A stretch of DNA of 64,000 nucleotides from NCBI RefSeq assembly GCF_036711975.1, contig NC_091970.1:3479501-3543500 (forward strand), written 5' to 3'. The notes beneath the pieces were generated by a model, which was given only the letters and a program-made list of their open reading frames with translations, had not been told where the DNA came from and did not search any database. Positions 46,294 through 59,066 of the stretch are shown here, piece after piece. This stretch comes from Onthophagus taurus. Its lineage: Eukaryota > Arthropoda > Insecta > Coleoptera > Scarabaeidae. Position 1 is the stretch's first letter; each line of letters starts with the position of its first letter. The translations under genes and the position numbers were made by a program.

Positions 46294-48074
46294 CATTTCC
46301 TATCTGATTATCGAGACAAAATTATGCGTTGTCTATGCATAAAGATAACAAAAATTTAAAAAAATTGTAAAAAGAATATTCTAATCGGTATAAGCCCGGA
46401 AAATCCAAAAATCCGTTGATGCACGGGACGATACGAAAAGATTTAAGCCCACATAAAACATTAAACATAAACTTCTCTTGCGCATTTTACGATGAGCGCA
46501 CTTGCGCGACCTAAATAGTAGGATCGTGCACTTTTTTCTTTTTCAATATCATCGACTTAATTGCTTTTGGTACTTCGTGGAAACCGTAGAAGACACCTGA
46601 GCACTCATCGTCCATTACCGAAGCCCTGTTTATCACACTCGACTCTTCCGATTTGAATAATTAAGGTACACGGTCCTCTGTTCGATCTGGAATACTCGAT
46701 GAGGGATCTAATGGCGCTCATATAGCTCACATCATGCGTGTTTCATGAATATTCTAACAAATACGAATACTTTTTTTAATTAATTTAAATCTGTGTCAAA
46801 TCGAGACTGAATAATAATCCATCTAGTTTATGAATGCGTAGTAATTTGTCAGTCAATATTTACTCTGGAGTTGTGTGTTGGGTTGATACACGTGATGTTT
46901 ATCTAGAATACATATATGTATAGGGACTCAGATATACAGAGACGATTAAATTAATTAAAATGTTTTAGCTTTTTCTTAAAGTTAATTAAAGAAAAGTTTT
47001 CTTCCTATAATTTCGTTCGACTTCAGCTCCGCCTACCCTTTTCCTCATTCCTAGACGTGGACTACCCCTCCTTGAGTATCACGTAACTCAAGGGACGTGA
47101 TCAGCGTTCTACGAATTTATCTTTTAGCATTCACAACGTGTTGACCTTTCATAAACTCTGTTCTATTCATTGAGCTGAGTTGTTTAGTGTCTCAATGCGA
47201 ATTCAATTGAAAATGGTAATTAAAAAATATTTGTCATTAAATCTTAGCGATTAATCATCTTCAATCAAAATGGCTCCGGACATCGCAATCACGTTATCGG
47301 CAATTTCTCATCGCTACGTCATCCAAAATAAAAAAAAATAAAGCCAGAAATGTTACGATGCCGCAGCGATCAAAGTATCGTAAATCAAAAGCGTGGTTGT
47401 GCCCGCGGCACGTGCCGATTCTATGTCCTATTTTTTAGACACAACTCGACGTTGGTGTTGGTAGTTTGGCCATCTGTCGGTAGTCAATGAAATATTCGCG
47501 CTGCCTCTTTCGATTTTTGACTGGTCCGATTGTTAATTCGGTTTTTTCGGTGAAATGAACACACGACGGGTTTGAAATTTTTCGAATTTCTCGTACCAAA
47601 AAATTAATTTAATTAAAATTAAAATGATTTTATGTAAAGGTGTCGATTTGTTTGCGATCGAATGGTTCTGAGTTATTTTGGGACAGTGTGCGATAGAGTC
47701 CAATTAGAGTTCGGCAAACATTCTGCGCGTCCCATGGATAAAACCAACAAACCCCGAACGGCATCCGCAGACAACAAACTGTACGAACCTTTGTTCAAGC
47801 CTTGATTACGCCGTTGCCGGGGCAAGCCGAAACCCCGATCCGATTGGACCCCTCATTCATTAGATTCGTTAACGTTGTGGACACGTGTCTGTATATGGAC
47901 GGACGTTATTGCACCTGTGCATCAACTCCTCTATTTTAGGCAACGTCCCTGTATACTTGAAAATTGTGTTACATTGTTTATTTTGTATACCGCAAACGTT
48001 CATTAACGCAAAATATGGTTATTATTGTTTGTTGTGTATTTTAGTTACTAGTAATAGGATTTAAAATGTAGTGA

Positions 48075-48409
48075 ATTTCACAACCCGAAACTTTCTAATT
48101 CTAGTGTTAGCTTTACACTAGCACTATCACTAGAACTAACACAAGACCTAGAGCTAGAATCATTCGAGTTTAGCCGTCTTGAAAGACGTGCGGCTAAATC
48201 CGAATGTTTCTAGATCTAGGTCTAGTGCTAGTTCTAATTTTATGTCATTAGAACTAACACTAGAGCTAGAACTAGAAACATACGGGTTTTGCCATTAGTC
48301 TCTTAAGACGGCTAACCCGATTGATTCTAGTTCTAGGTTTAGTGCAAGTGTATAGTAGTTCCATAACTATAGTTACTGCATTCATATATTGCAGTAACTA
48401 TAGTTATGG
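48075..48409. repeat. CTAG-type palindromic repeat followed by a 20-bp perfect hairpin
   Basis: Repeat arms with GTTAGCTTTACACTAGCACT and complements surround two small hairpins (gtcttgaaagac; gtctcttaagac). Directly after, 48361-48380 and 48390-48409 are perfect 20-bp complements with a 9-base loop. The same tail, less perfect, follows the copy at 4498. Confidence 0.8.
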
Positions 48410-49219
48410 GAATATCATATATTGAGTTATATGATATTCCCGGTATTTGCTAAGTGAAATTTTTGAAGGTTATCAATTACTCTCTATTGTTTGGGTCATC
48501 ATCTATAAAATGATCGTTGAATATTCAAAAGGTTCCACCTCTTTCAAAGCAATGGTGGAACATTAGACGACAGGTGCCATTAAAAGGGATATTCTCCATT
48601 GGCAGAGGAAACCCGTTGGATCGTGAATTGGGGCCACATCCCAGACTACGATTTCCACCGCAATTTCGAGACAGAACCCGAGTAACGGGAGAGACGTTTT
48701 CAGGCACGTGACTTCCTCCTAATTACCCCCAATTAGAAAAGAAAAGGTCGGAAGGTGATCGTTTTCGGAATGAAATCAATAATATCTGCGTGGAAAATAA
48801 AATTGTACCTATCGTGTACAGAGAGTTTTATATAAAATGTAGAGAGGGTGAGTTTTAACTGGCTTGGTGTTCAGGGAGCGGGTTTTTCGCGGCGTCGTTT
48901 CTCCAACAGATGACACTTTAAGATACAGGGTAGGACAATCTTTGTAACACAGAAACTCGTAACCTCGAGCTACTACTACACGAGGGGGTTTTCTACCGAT
49001 AACGTGCTTTCGTTTCGAGTACTACAACGAGCGCCGAGTCAAAACGTTTCGTTCGGTTCCGTTCTCCTCTTTTTTTTACGACAACCATCCGGGAAAAAAT
49101 CCGTTACTTTGTTGGAGCTATTCCATTGTGGACCGATTTTAAATTGAAAAATGTCTCTTTTCTTTTTATTTTTCTTTATAACTTTTTTGATATTTTACAA
49201 AAAAAAAAATATATAAATA

Positions 49220-49663
49220 CAGTAAAACATCGATATAGCGTCTGAAGACGCACGGCTAAACCCGAAACTTTCTAGTTCTAGGTCTAGTGTTAGTTCTAAT
49301 TTTTGCTTCTAAAATATATAAAACATGCTTTGTAACAGACTAATACACATATTTCAAATTTTGGCAATAACAAAAATATTTGATACCTTAACTTCTAAAT
49401 TCGCAATTTTAATTTTTCAATTATTTTTTGTTCTTAAGATGTCCAAAATGACTCAAGGAACACGATGAGTACACATAATTCAAATTTGGCAGTAGCAAAA
49501 ACAAATTACGCGTTTGCAAAAAGTCATTCCCTTAGCTAAAAATTTGTAATTCTCATTTTTTGCTTCTAAAATATATAAAACATCCTTTGTAACACGACTA
49601 ATACACACATTTCAATTTTGGCAATGACAAAAACATTATATATTATCTAACGAGGTTTTACTA
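49220..49663. mobile_element. Pogo/Tigger-type MITE, copy 2
   Basis: It starts CAGTAAAACATCGATATAGC and ends ACGAGGTTTTACTA, flanked by TA. It carries a CTAG-type insert (49235-49300) at the same place as copy 3 and two internal copies of TTTTGCTTCTAAAATATATA. Copies 2 and 3 are close relatives on either side of the kinase gene. Confidence 0.85.
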
Positions 49664-51929
49664 TATTAATTTTTTTAATTAGTCCTGATTTTTTTTCTCA
49701 CAATTAGAGAGAAATTGCGGTTGTAAATCGCCGTTGGGGGAACTTAAAGTTTTCCATCTAGAAATAAACTTCGGACTGAGATAATTGGGAAAAGTTTTGT
49801 GCGCTCAATTGTGTACTGTACAAACCTATTCTCTCTCTTTCCTTCTTTCTCTTTGGCTATTTATGTGGTTAATAGTTTTGTTCGGTTAAATTTCATAAAT
49901 TATGAAGCACAAAAAAAAGTTGTAAATCGATTCGACAATCCCTTTTTCGAGATCTTTAATCTTAATCTGGCGTAATCCCAAAAGGATTTCGGGACGCAGC
50001 TGCTCTATGCCAGCTTTTTGTTACATCCTCTTTTTTTGCAACCCTGTTGCTTTTGTTGGCCGTTTTGCTAAGAGCTTTTCCTTCCTAGAAACACGGCTAA
50101 TAAATGGTTCCCAAGTTGTACTTTAATAAATTACCCCATCATTTCATCAATTTTACTAACACTTGACGTAAATTATTTTCTACTTTTTTTTCCAACATTT
50201 TTTTTTATTTGATACGTTATCGTTGACCTTCCATCACATGTCGACGTTTAATTACTTTTTAGTTCCTGCACACCGAAAAAAATCAATTGATTTCGTTTCA
50301 CCACGGAAATTCACCTACACAGACTCAGAAATCAAATTTAAAAATATATTCCGAACAAAACCATTTCTAATGGATTAGTAAAGTAGAGATACTTAAATCT
50401 CACTTGGGTTCAGGAGTAAATTTATCGCGAGCGATCACACATGTTTCCCAAGTACGCAGCGGGGTTTCCGGAAACCCGGGAGAAAGCATCGCGAAATTTA
50501 CGAGCCGTTAGCCAGTCACGTTTGCGCGATGTTCTTTTTCCATTCCGCACCTACCAGCACGAAAGGCGGCGGTAATTATTTTTAAACCTTCGGAGGGGGA
50601 CGGAGAAAATTCGAATAGGAACAATTTTTCAAACTGGCGACGCTTTTATTTCGATATTAAGGCCGCCATGTGTTGTGTTGCGATGTTTTCGTTGCGTTTG
50701 CAATTAGCAAAATGTTTTGTCATCACATAAATTTTTCAACATAACGATATTAGTTTCTATAGAATTCATTTCGTTTTACTTTATCGACAATTTTTTATTT
50801 TATTTTTTAATGTTCACAGATGTTTTGCGCTAAGCAGAAGCAATTTTTGCATTTCACATTCTTTTTGACACATCCTGTATACATGATTTCTATATAACCT
50901 GAACTCTTTTGATACTCACTGTATTTACAAACTACATGATAATTAAAGATGTTAAGGATAATACAGAGCAATATTATAAACGATATTGAGCAAAAGCATC
51001 AATAATGATATTTATCATATTTTCTAAATCCTAATTAACCCCAGGTATGGTTACGGAAGGACAATGTTGAATGTTTTATAATGTTAAAACAAGATGGCGT
51101 GTATTGTATTATAACCTCAAAATAAAAAATTGACATGCGTTTAATTAACCAACCTTTTCGTTTAACTACAAACTAAAAATGTAGATAATAATCGCGGTTG
51201 AAACTATTACTTCTTTACGATCGCATCGGTCGCAGAATAGGGTCGGAAGCAAAATTGAAAATCTGCGGTTTGGAAGGGGACCCGAACCGCAATCGGAATT
51301 CGAAACGCGAAACACCCCCGCTGGATCGAACTGTGGCTTTCGCATCGGTAAAATCAGTAACAGATTTTCGAGATTATTCGTAACAATAGCAATCACAATA
51401 TTAATCTAAGTAGACAAATGTCACGTTGAAAAAAACGTTACCCTTGTCAAAATTCGTTGTAAATTCGAAACGTTTTAAACTCACGAGACGTTTTGTTTTT
51501 TTTTTAATAAGAAATTTCTCATTCGATTGGTAATCGTAGAAGGAAACGTTTTGGAACGTATTCGATTATAATATTTGAGCGAGATAAAACATGTCGGGTT
51601 GCTAGATGATGTTTTAAATGGGCAATTCTAAAAGGTAATTAAAACGATTTTTTTAAAATTAATTAATTAAGAAAAATTCAATTTTAGAATGCCCATTATA
51701 GTAATCAAGTTATGCATTTTTTGAGGTGGTTCATCGAATCAAACGTATTTGAGAGGTTTTGTAATAGAGCCGATAGGTAAGTTAAAAATTTATCAGAAAT
51801 CGTATCGTGTATCGTTTTGTTTATGTGATATCGTGCATACCAAACATTGAAAATCCTTTATACGGTTCGAATTGTTTTTTTAAGAAACAGTTAAACGTCG
51901 GGTTTGATTAAGACTGTTTCATTACAAAA

Positions 51930-53514
51930 ATGAATTCGGGTTCGTTTTTTAAGTTTAGCGAAGAAGACGACGAATTTTGCACGGAAGAAACACCCGTTGT
52001 CGTAACAATAATGACCGATACGTTCTCAATGACCAGTTCGCCGGCCTTAATGGTCGGGCCGAATTTTCGCGTCGGTAAAAAAATCGGGAGCGGAAATTTC
52101 GGGGAAATTCGCCTCGGAAAGAATCTTTACAACAACGAACACGTTGCGATCAAATTAGAACCGATGAAAACTAAAGCGCCGCAACTCAATCTCGAATATC
52201 GATTTTATAAAATTATGGGACCCCACGAAGGTAATTTTTTAAAATTTTTAAATTAATTGACTTTAAATTAATTTTTATTAAATTTAGGAATACCGAAAGT
52301 GTATCACATAGGAATTTGCGGCGGTCGATACAACGCTTTAGTGTTAGAACTTTTAGGACCAAGTTTGGAGGATCTCTTCAATTTATGCAACCGCCATTTC
52401 CGTTTGAAAACGGTGTTAATGTTGGCGGATCAAGTTTTGGAACGGATTGAATTCGTCCATAGCAAACGCCTCATTTACCGCGACATCAAACCCGAAAATT
52501 TCCTCATCGGCCGATCGAAATCGAACAAAGAAAAAATCGTCCATCTAATCGATTTTGGGTTAGCCAAAGAATACATTGACGAAGAAACTAATAAGCACAT
52601 CCCCTACAGGGAGCATAAATCTTTAACGGGAACTGCTCGATATATGAGTATTAACACGCATTTGGGGAGGGAGCAATCGAGGAGGGATGATTTAGAGGCG
52701 ATTGGGCATATGTTTATTTATTTTTTGAGGGGGTCTTTACCGTGGCAAGGGTTGAAAGCGGATACTTTAAAGGAGCGGTATCAAAGAATTGGGGATACGA
52801 AGAGGGCTACTCCCATTGAATCGTTATGTGACGGCCACCCAGAAGAAATGGCAACTTATTTAAGATATGTTAGGAAGTTGGAGTTTTTTGAAACCCCCGA
52901 TTACCAATATTTGAGGCATATGTTTAAAGATTTATTTAATAAGAGGGGATTCGTTGATGATGGAGTCTTCGATTGGACAGGTTAATAACAATTATTTTTA
53001 TTATAGTAAAACCTTAATATAACGGATTAACGACGCACGGATAAACCCGAAACTTTCTAGTTCTAGGTTTAGTGTTAGTTCTAGTTTTTGCTTCTAAAAT
53101 ATATAAAACATCCTTTGTAACACGACTAACACACACATTTCAATTTTGGAAATGACAAAAATACTTAGTCCCTTAACTTTTAAATTCATAATTTTAATCT
53201 TTTTATTTTTTTTGTTCCTAAGATGTTCTAAATGACTTAAGGAACACGATGAGTACACTCAATTCGAATTTGGCAGTAGCAAAAAAAAATTACACGATTG
53301 TAAAAAGTCATTCCCTTAGCTCAAAATTTGCAATTTTCATTTTTTACTTCTAAAATATGTAAAATATGGTTTGTAACACGACTAATACACACATTTAATA
53401 GTATGACTTAAAAATATTTTGTCCGTTATATCGAGAATTTACTGTATTTCGATTTAATTCTGAATTAAAATTTTAGGTGTTAGCGGATCAAAAGCGTCTT
53501 TGTCGAATAAGTGA
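51930..53514 (+). CDS. Casein kinase 1 gamma-like protein kinase, divergent short paralogue
   Basis: The closest relatives are CK1 gamma kinases (Drosophila gilgamesh), membrane-linked Ser/Thr kinases acting in Wnt signalling and vesicle traffic. Three exons (51930-52230, 52288-52980 and 53477-53514) give 343 residues. Kinase landmarks are intact: [12 protein letters not shown] at 52-63, K75 in VAIK, catalytic D166 in [11 protein letters not shown]189-F-G and [16 protein letters not shown]. Gamma-type features are [13 protein letters not shown] and the C-lobe [14 protein letters not shown]. Oddities: after FDWTG the last exon adds only about 12 residues, so the usual long tail with its Cys-rich lipidation site is absent; the region before HSKRLIYRD is unusual; CGGRYN carries one extra Gly. 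Upstream, two possible 5' UTR introns (donors near 51636 and 51778) precede the start. A pogo-type MITE fills intron 2. It may lie inside a 20-kb intron of another gene. Confidence 0.88.
53004..53444. mobile_element. Pogo/Tigger-type MITE, copy 3, in kinase intron 2
   Basis: It starts tAGTAAAACCTTAATATAAC and ends TATATCGAGAATTTACTG with TA on both sides. It carries a CTAG-type insert (53020-53085) and the same TGCTTCTAAAATATATAAAA segments as copy 2. Removing it leaves a normal 55-bp intron. Confidence 0.85.
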
Positions 53515-54444
53515 AAGTTTGATACGGACATTAAGTTTTTTTTTGTTCTAATTTAGGTAAGATATTTATCAAACACCCCTAACATAAAAAAAATAAATTA
53601 AAAAAGTAAACGAAAGGGGACAACAATAACATTGTATAAAATGATTTATTTTTCAATAAATCCTTTTTAAAACTTGATTTTAACTTTGTGTAACGAAATA
53701 TGGATCACAAAGGAATTCGGATCAAAGCGCCTACTCCCATTAATCTAAGAAGATATTAGACGAAAGATAGTCCTTTCCAAGTCAACCCCAGCCCTTCCCT
53801 CATTGTTCTCTTCCCATATTACGGTAATTAGGTACTTTGAGGAGCCTTTAACAAGCTACTTTTCCTTTACGAATTATAAGTAAAAACGAAATAAGATTTT
53901 GAATAGTTTTTGCAGTCCTAAGAAAAATTTGATTTGATTGAACGCGGATAAACTCGATTCTAGTTGAACTCTAATTGGGTTTGTATCGAATTGAAACTTT
54001 TATTTGTACGATAAAAATGAAATTTTGAGTGATGTCATTATTCGTTTTAGATTTCGCGGTGACACGTAAAATTTCATTATGAACTAATACCGGCGTTTGA
54101 TGAGTTTGGAACGGATTTTGAGGCTTTAACAACTAAATCCCTTTGCGTTTAAAACGTGCCATAATTGGACGCCCATCATAATCGAATCGACGGCAAAGTG
54201 ATTTACCTGAAACCGCAACGTTAAATTGACTGACTATGTACGATGGAAAAGTGGAAATTGATGTGTTAACGTCGAATGGTTCCACATCAACGTCTATAAC
54301 CTACAAATTAATTAATAAATGTTATTTTTAACAAAAAATAAACTTTGTAAAATGTAATATTAATTTATCATGAAGTTTTATCATAAATTATAATTGACAA
54401 AAAGGTTTGAAATATGTCAATGTCATGTGTCAAAAAAATTATTA
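53515..54444. other. 3' flank of the kinase gene
   Basis: Non-coding. tcaataaatcc near 53655 could serve as poly(A) signal. Nothing else recognised. Confidence 0.4.
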
Positions 54445-54830
54445 GAATATTTCTAGTTCTAATGTTAGTTCTAGTGACAGTGCAAGTGTAAAACTACAAC
54501 AAACACTATACCTAGAACTAGAATCATTTGGGTTTAGCTGTCTTTAGAGACTTGTGGCTCTAACGACTTGAAACTTGCTAAACCCAAATGGATCTAGCTC
54601 TAGATAGTGTTAGTTCTACATAGTAACAGCGCTAGTATAAAATGATTGACATTTATAAACAAAACTAACCTTACTTAACATTTATTTACGGTTTAATTGA
54701 CACTACAAAAGAAAACTGACCTTACTAAATATTCCTTCACGGTATAATTGGCATTACAAAAGAAACCCAATGTAACCTAACATTCTTTCTCGGGATGATT
54801 GACATTTCAAAACAAACCTAATAGGTTATG
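54445..54830. repeat. CTAG-type palindrome joined to diverged 122-bp satellite
   Basis: A mirrored CTAG repeat (54445-54645) runs directly into degraded satellite units (54655-54830; for example AAACAAAACTAACCTTAC and CCTTCACGGTATAATTGGCA). The same two parts adjoin at 34545 and 59570. There is no MITE here, so this is an older or incomplete version of the composite. Confidence 0.75.
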
Positions 54831-55425
54831 TTTGGTTAAAAATTAATTTCGAGAAGAAAAATCTTTGTGGAAGCTAAAATCACTTTAAATATATACATTA
54901 GGTATGTAAAAACGTATTTTGATGGGTTTTTGGATCAACTACACTGACTTTTTTATAAAATTCGATAATTTTAAGCAACTGATTGGTTTGAACTGTCAAA
55001 AGTATGATTAATCATAGTTGGATGACGCTAGATGGGGTGAGTTGAAAACATATTAAAATTAATATATATATTATGAAAAATTGATAAATAATATATTATT
55101 TATCTATAATAAAACATTAAACGATTCAAAAGTAAAAATAATCAATAAACTTACCGTCTTTTAGCTTCAATAAACGTTTTAAAACCACCAAAATTAAAAA
55201 TTGATTTCGTTATAAAAAGTTAGGTTAATTTGGTTAAAAACTTCGGTGACTAATTATGGGAGGAAAAATCTTTTCTTGGAACCTAAAATCATTTTAAATA
55301 TATAGTTTTCGCATTTAAAAACGTATTTTGATGCGATTTTTTGGTCAATAACACTTACTCTTTTTGTTATTTCAACAATTTTACAAAGAAACAACCGGGG
55401 GACTTTAACTGTCAAAACTATAAAA
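54829..55425. repeat. Diverged direct repeat pair
   Basis: About 54829-55000 and 55224-55425 share, in order, GGTTAAAAA, AAAAATCTTT, TTTAAATATATA, AAAAACGTATTTTGATG and AACTGTCAAAA. Non-coding, origin unknown. Confidence 0.65.
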
Positions 55426-57098
55426 ATTAATAGAGTTCGATTACGCTTACGCTTGATGCGGGAGTTTAAACAAAGATCTTTTAATGTAGAAATTTAAATG
55501 ATATTTAAATTACTGCCTTTTCATATTCATTAAACAAAAAGTTAATTTAACAAAAAAAAAATTAATTAAAAACTTTAATTTTCGTTTATGGTGTATTGAA
55601 GAGATGTCGCCACCACGTAATTATATGAACGTCAAATTTGACAAGTTTAAATAATTATTAATTGTCATTATTTTACATTATTTTTTATAGTTGCATAAAT
55701 TTAAGTCTGTGAAATGTTTTCGTTTATAACCCCCATTAAATGGGCAATTTGTCCTCGACGCAAACTCCGAAACTATTAATTGAATTGTAAATTGAACTGC
55801 CTTATACATTTACGCCGCTTTGTACTTTGAAAATCGATGTGGTTAATTCACCGTGGATTGCGTTTTGATTACGAATCGCAAGAAAACACGGTAAGAAATA
55901 TTTTCGTGTAAACGTAGTTTTCATTATAAACATAGTTGAAAGGTTTAAACACAAATGAAAGTACGAGGACTCCTTGACGAATGGTTTAAAACAGTTTCTG
56001 TGGGGTATTGGAAACGGAAACAATCTCTCAACTTCAATTGAAGTTCCATCTATCAAGTTGAAACGAAACTGGTGCTCCGAGAAAACGATTTTTACGTTTA
56101 CAAGAAGTTTTTAAAATAAAACTTTAAAACGTTAATTTATCGGTTTTAATTGGAAATTAAATGGTGAGTCAAGTTAGTTATAAATTAAATTTAAATGTAT
56201 GTATTTTTGAAGTTTTAAAATGAAGTTGTAATCGGGGAGAAAATAAAAAGGTGAAGGAGAAAAACCGAGAGGAGGAAGAGGAGGTCGTCGAATTCAATTG
56301 CGCGTGAGAGCTGATGGTTTCGGATTAAAGGAAACCGTCGGAAGTTGAAGTTGAGGGGAAGTTGGTTTGGACTGTGTCCAATTGCAAACACTTGTCCAGA
56401 AAATTGAAAAAAAAAGAAAAAAAGGATTCGAGATGCAGGTGATACCCTCTCGAATCGATTCTGTCTCAAATCGAAAAAGAATTCGTCATCTCGAAAATGA
56501 ACTTTTTAAATAAAGTTCATTAAGGTTTATTAAGGTTCATTAAAAACGCTGTCGCTATTACCGAGGTATTTTAGAGCTTTTGTCGGGGGACATTTGGGGG
56601 GTAACCCAAGTTTGAAAGGGAGGAAGAAAAGCTGAGCTAAAATCTTGGCCCAACTTTTCATTTAATTTCACGAACAAATAGGATTAATTGGAAACCAGGC
56701 AAACAAGGGCCGAAACGCCTCCTCCTTAATTTTCTTTACGTTAAGAAGTTACCAACGTGGAAACCCTTAACTCATTTGAGATAGGTCGTCCGCAGTCCGG
56801 GTGTAACTTAGAAAAGCTCATTTTAACAAACTCTAAAAACTTCATTATACGAATCGAAAAGAGTAAAGATAAATTTAAACAACATCTTAACTGTATAAAG
56901 GTTTTAGTTTTACGTCCAACTGATATACGAGTTCAATATGTTACTGTCAGGGTGCATATTTAGCGCATACCGCCTTAGGTGCGTTTATGGTACTATTTTT
57001 CACGGAGCATCTTGATGTATTGCTATATAAAGGGGGAATAACTTGAATAAAATCAATTTGAAATGAATTGATAATAATTTTTGATTTCTCTTTTACAG
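55426..57098. other. Non-coding stretch
   Basis: No gene recognised. Purine-rich patches at 56225-56290 and 56400-56430. It ends in the acceptor tcttttacag of the next exon. Confidence 0.4.
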
Positions 57099-57241
57099 TT
57101 CCCCTATCGATAGAGAATACGTTAGATGAAGAAGAGGAAATTCTCGATGATGATGATGACTCAACAACTCATACATTGGAGAGATTAAGTTCGGCGGCAA
57201 CTTGTCTTGTAGCTGGTGTTGAATACACTCACGGCCAACAG
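57099..57241 (+). CDS. VWC-like exon of a secreted protein
   Basis: An internal exon bounded by a good acceptor (ttttacag) and a weaker donor (CAG then GTACTC). It encodes an acidic run (DEEEEILDDDDDSTTH) followed by ATCLVAGVEYTHGQQ, which looks like the opening of a von Willebrand factor C domain (C-x-x-x-G-x-x-Y-x-x-G-Q), cut by an intron where such domains often are. It enters in phase 1, fitting the signal-peptide exon at 36973-37030. Tenectin- or chordin-like matrix proteins are possible. The remaining exons must be beyond 57.3 kb and I cannot find them here. Confidence 0.55.
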
Positions 57242-59066
57242 GTACTCTTTTATCAAATTACACTAAAAGCTCCATATAACGGACAAAATATTTTTAAGGG
57301 AGGCTCTTTTTGTGTAGATTAAGAATATTGATTATAAATATCAAATTGAAAGTCTTAGAAGTCCGAGTAAGCGCATGTAGTGGAAGGTTAAAGGGAATAA
57401 CAATTTTCATTTTACATAGAAATTTTACTGTAATTAATATTTATTTAAACAACTTCATCGCTTTAATTAATTCAATTAATTTAATTAATTTCATACATGA
57501 AAATCAAATTTAATTTTCCCCCACATTAACATGCAGTTACACTCGAACGATTTCAGTTTGAGAATAACACAATGCTTAAAGTAACCCATCATCATCATCA
57601 TCATTGAGTTGAACACAACCTTAAGTTTATTGATCAAACAGTAGTTACATCTCGGTATATTTGCTAAGTTTGCGGAAGTCTGTTACTGCGCGGCCTCCGG
57701 TAATTGAGAATATTCCGAGGGTCTCTAGAGGGTCGCATTTACCGCTTGTCATCGGTACGAAATTCGCCACAAATGTTCAATAACCCCCCATTAACATTAT
57801 TGGATCTGATTTAACGCCAAACGAATAAACAATTTTGTTAAAAATTTCAAAAAGAGCTTTTTCTTGATAAAAATCTACATCAATTCAGGTGCTCAAGCAC
57901 GATTTCTATGCGTCGCCATGTAACGAGCCGAGTGCTTCGTGGTTCCTGCGGCGGTTCCGCGCCACTTCCGCACCGGAAATGTCCTCAAACTGCGGCAATA
58001 CGGCGTAATGAGAAAATATTTCTGGCTTCAGTAAAGGAAATTTTTATTTAAAAGAAAAATTTGATCAATTTTATTTTGCAATTACCACCAAGTGCCGAGC
58101 ATCACGTCTGACACATCCGAATGTGCTAATTCCGGTTCAAACCGTGAGTCTACACGAGCAGAATACATTTATATACACGTTCGCAAAGCAACCCGTAAAC
58201 GTTCCACGGCTTTTCCGATAATTGCGTGTTGCACGTAGACGACTACCCCCAAATACGACGGTGCCGCTTGGAAAATCGAAGGAAACCCACCATCGTTTCC
58301 AAATTCTCTAGGCAGATGGCAAATTGGTTTAGTTAGTTTTCGAGAAGTATCGGTCTTAATTACGTTTCTGATCGGATCGTCACCGTCGAAGAAGTATTTC
58401 CTTTCAGCTTTCAAAGAGAAACACATCGAATAGAACGCGTTTTCTTTGAATACTCGCGCGGAAATTAAAAGATGTTAACGATTGGAAATGTTCGGGGAAG
58501 CGATGTTCTGGCAGGGTTTCCGGATAATCCTCGAGGTTTCGGATTACGCCCAGTGCAAGTATGCCGACGAAACTGACGATGATGCTTTTGTGTTAGCGTT
58601 GCGATACGATCCTGGTTGAAGGGCTTGTGGAAATTACGTGATTATCTTTCGGTCTTTAGTATAACCGGAGTAATTTGTTGATAACGATGTGATTAGATTC
58701 TTTTTTGGACAAGCTTTTATTATGTTTACTCGTTTAGGATTAAAACAATTAAGTACCAAAGTAAACTGAAATGTTTCTGAGACATCTAATTCTGTTCTGA
58801 CACCTTCCTAATGCATATGTAATGTAGTTCTGACGTCTGGTAATACTACACACAATTTTAACACACTCCTATTAATTGTGACATATATCTAATGTATTAA
58901 ATATATATTTAATATGGTTCTGACATCTTCTATTGGGAAATATCATTTTCAAACATTCCTATCAGATTCTGACATATATCTTATATATTATTGACACATT
59001 TAGAAATATTCTCATAAATTCATCCCTTATATCTTCTCAATTTATAACTTCAATCTATCACAATTC
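57242..59066. other. Non-coding stretch
   Basis: AT-rich DNA with GC-richer patches at 57890-58010 and 58230-58330, none with a recognisable product. From about 58780 to 59040 it is a degenerate array of TCTGACAT-like phrases. Confidence 0.4.

Larger units (their letters stand above)
37031..51929. other. Long non-coding stretch (possible 20-kb intron)
   Basis: No gene is supported between the signal-peptide exon and the kinase gene. It contains a tandem duplication near 38460-38660 (TTTTAGGTGGTGTTAATAGA twice), a pogo-type MITE (39482), a reverse-transcriptase scrap (41044), AGATGGCGC at about 42977-42987, a hairpin MITE (46115), a CTAG repeat (48075), a 20-bp hairpin (48361) and a second pogo-type MITE (49220). 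Small frames near 42150-42710, 43425, 44531, 45070 and 48517 show no domain. Confidence 0.5.

Noticed and set aside
48517..48711. Open frames on both strands at the same place
   Set aside because: Mirror-image frames without splice signals or family resemblance; probably chance.
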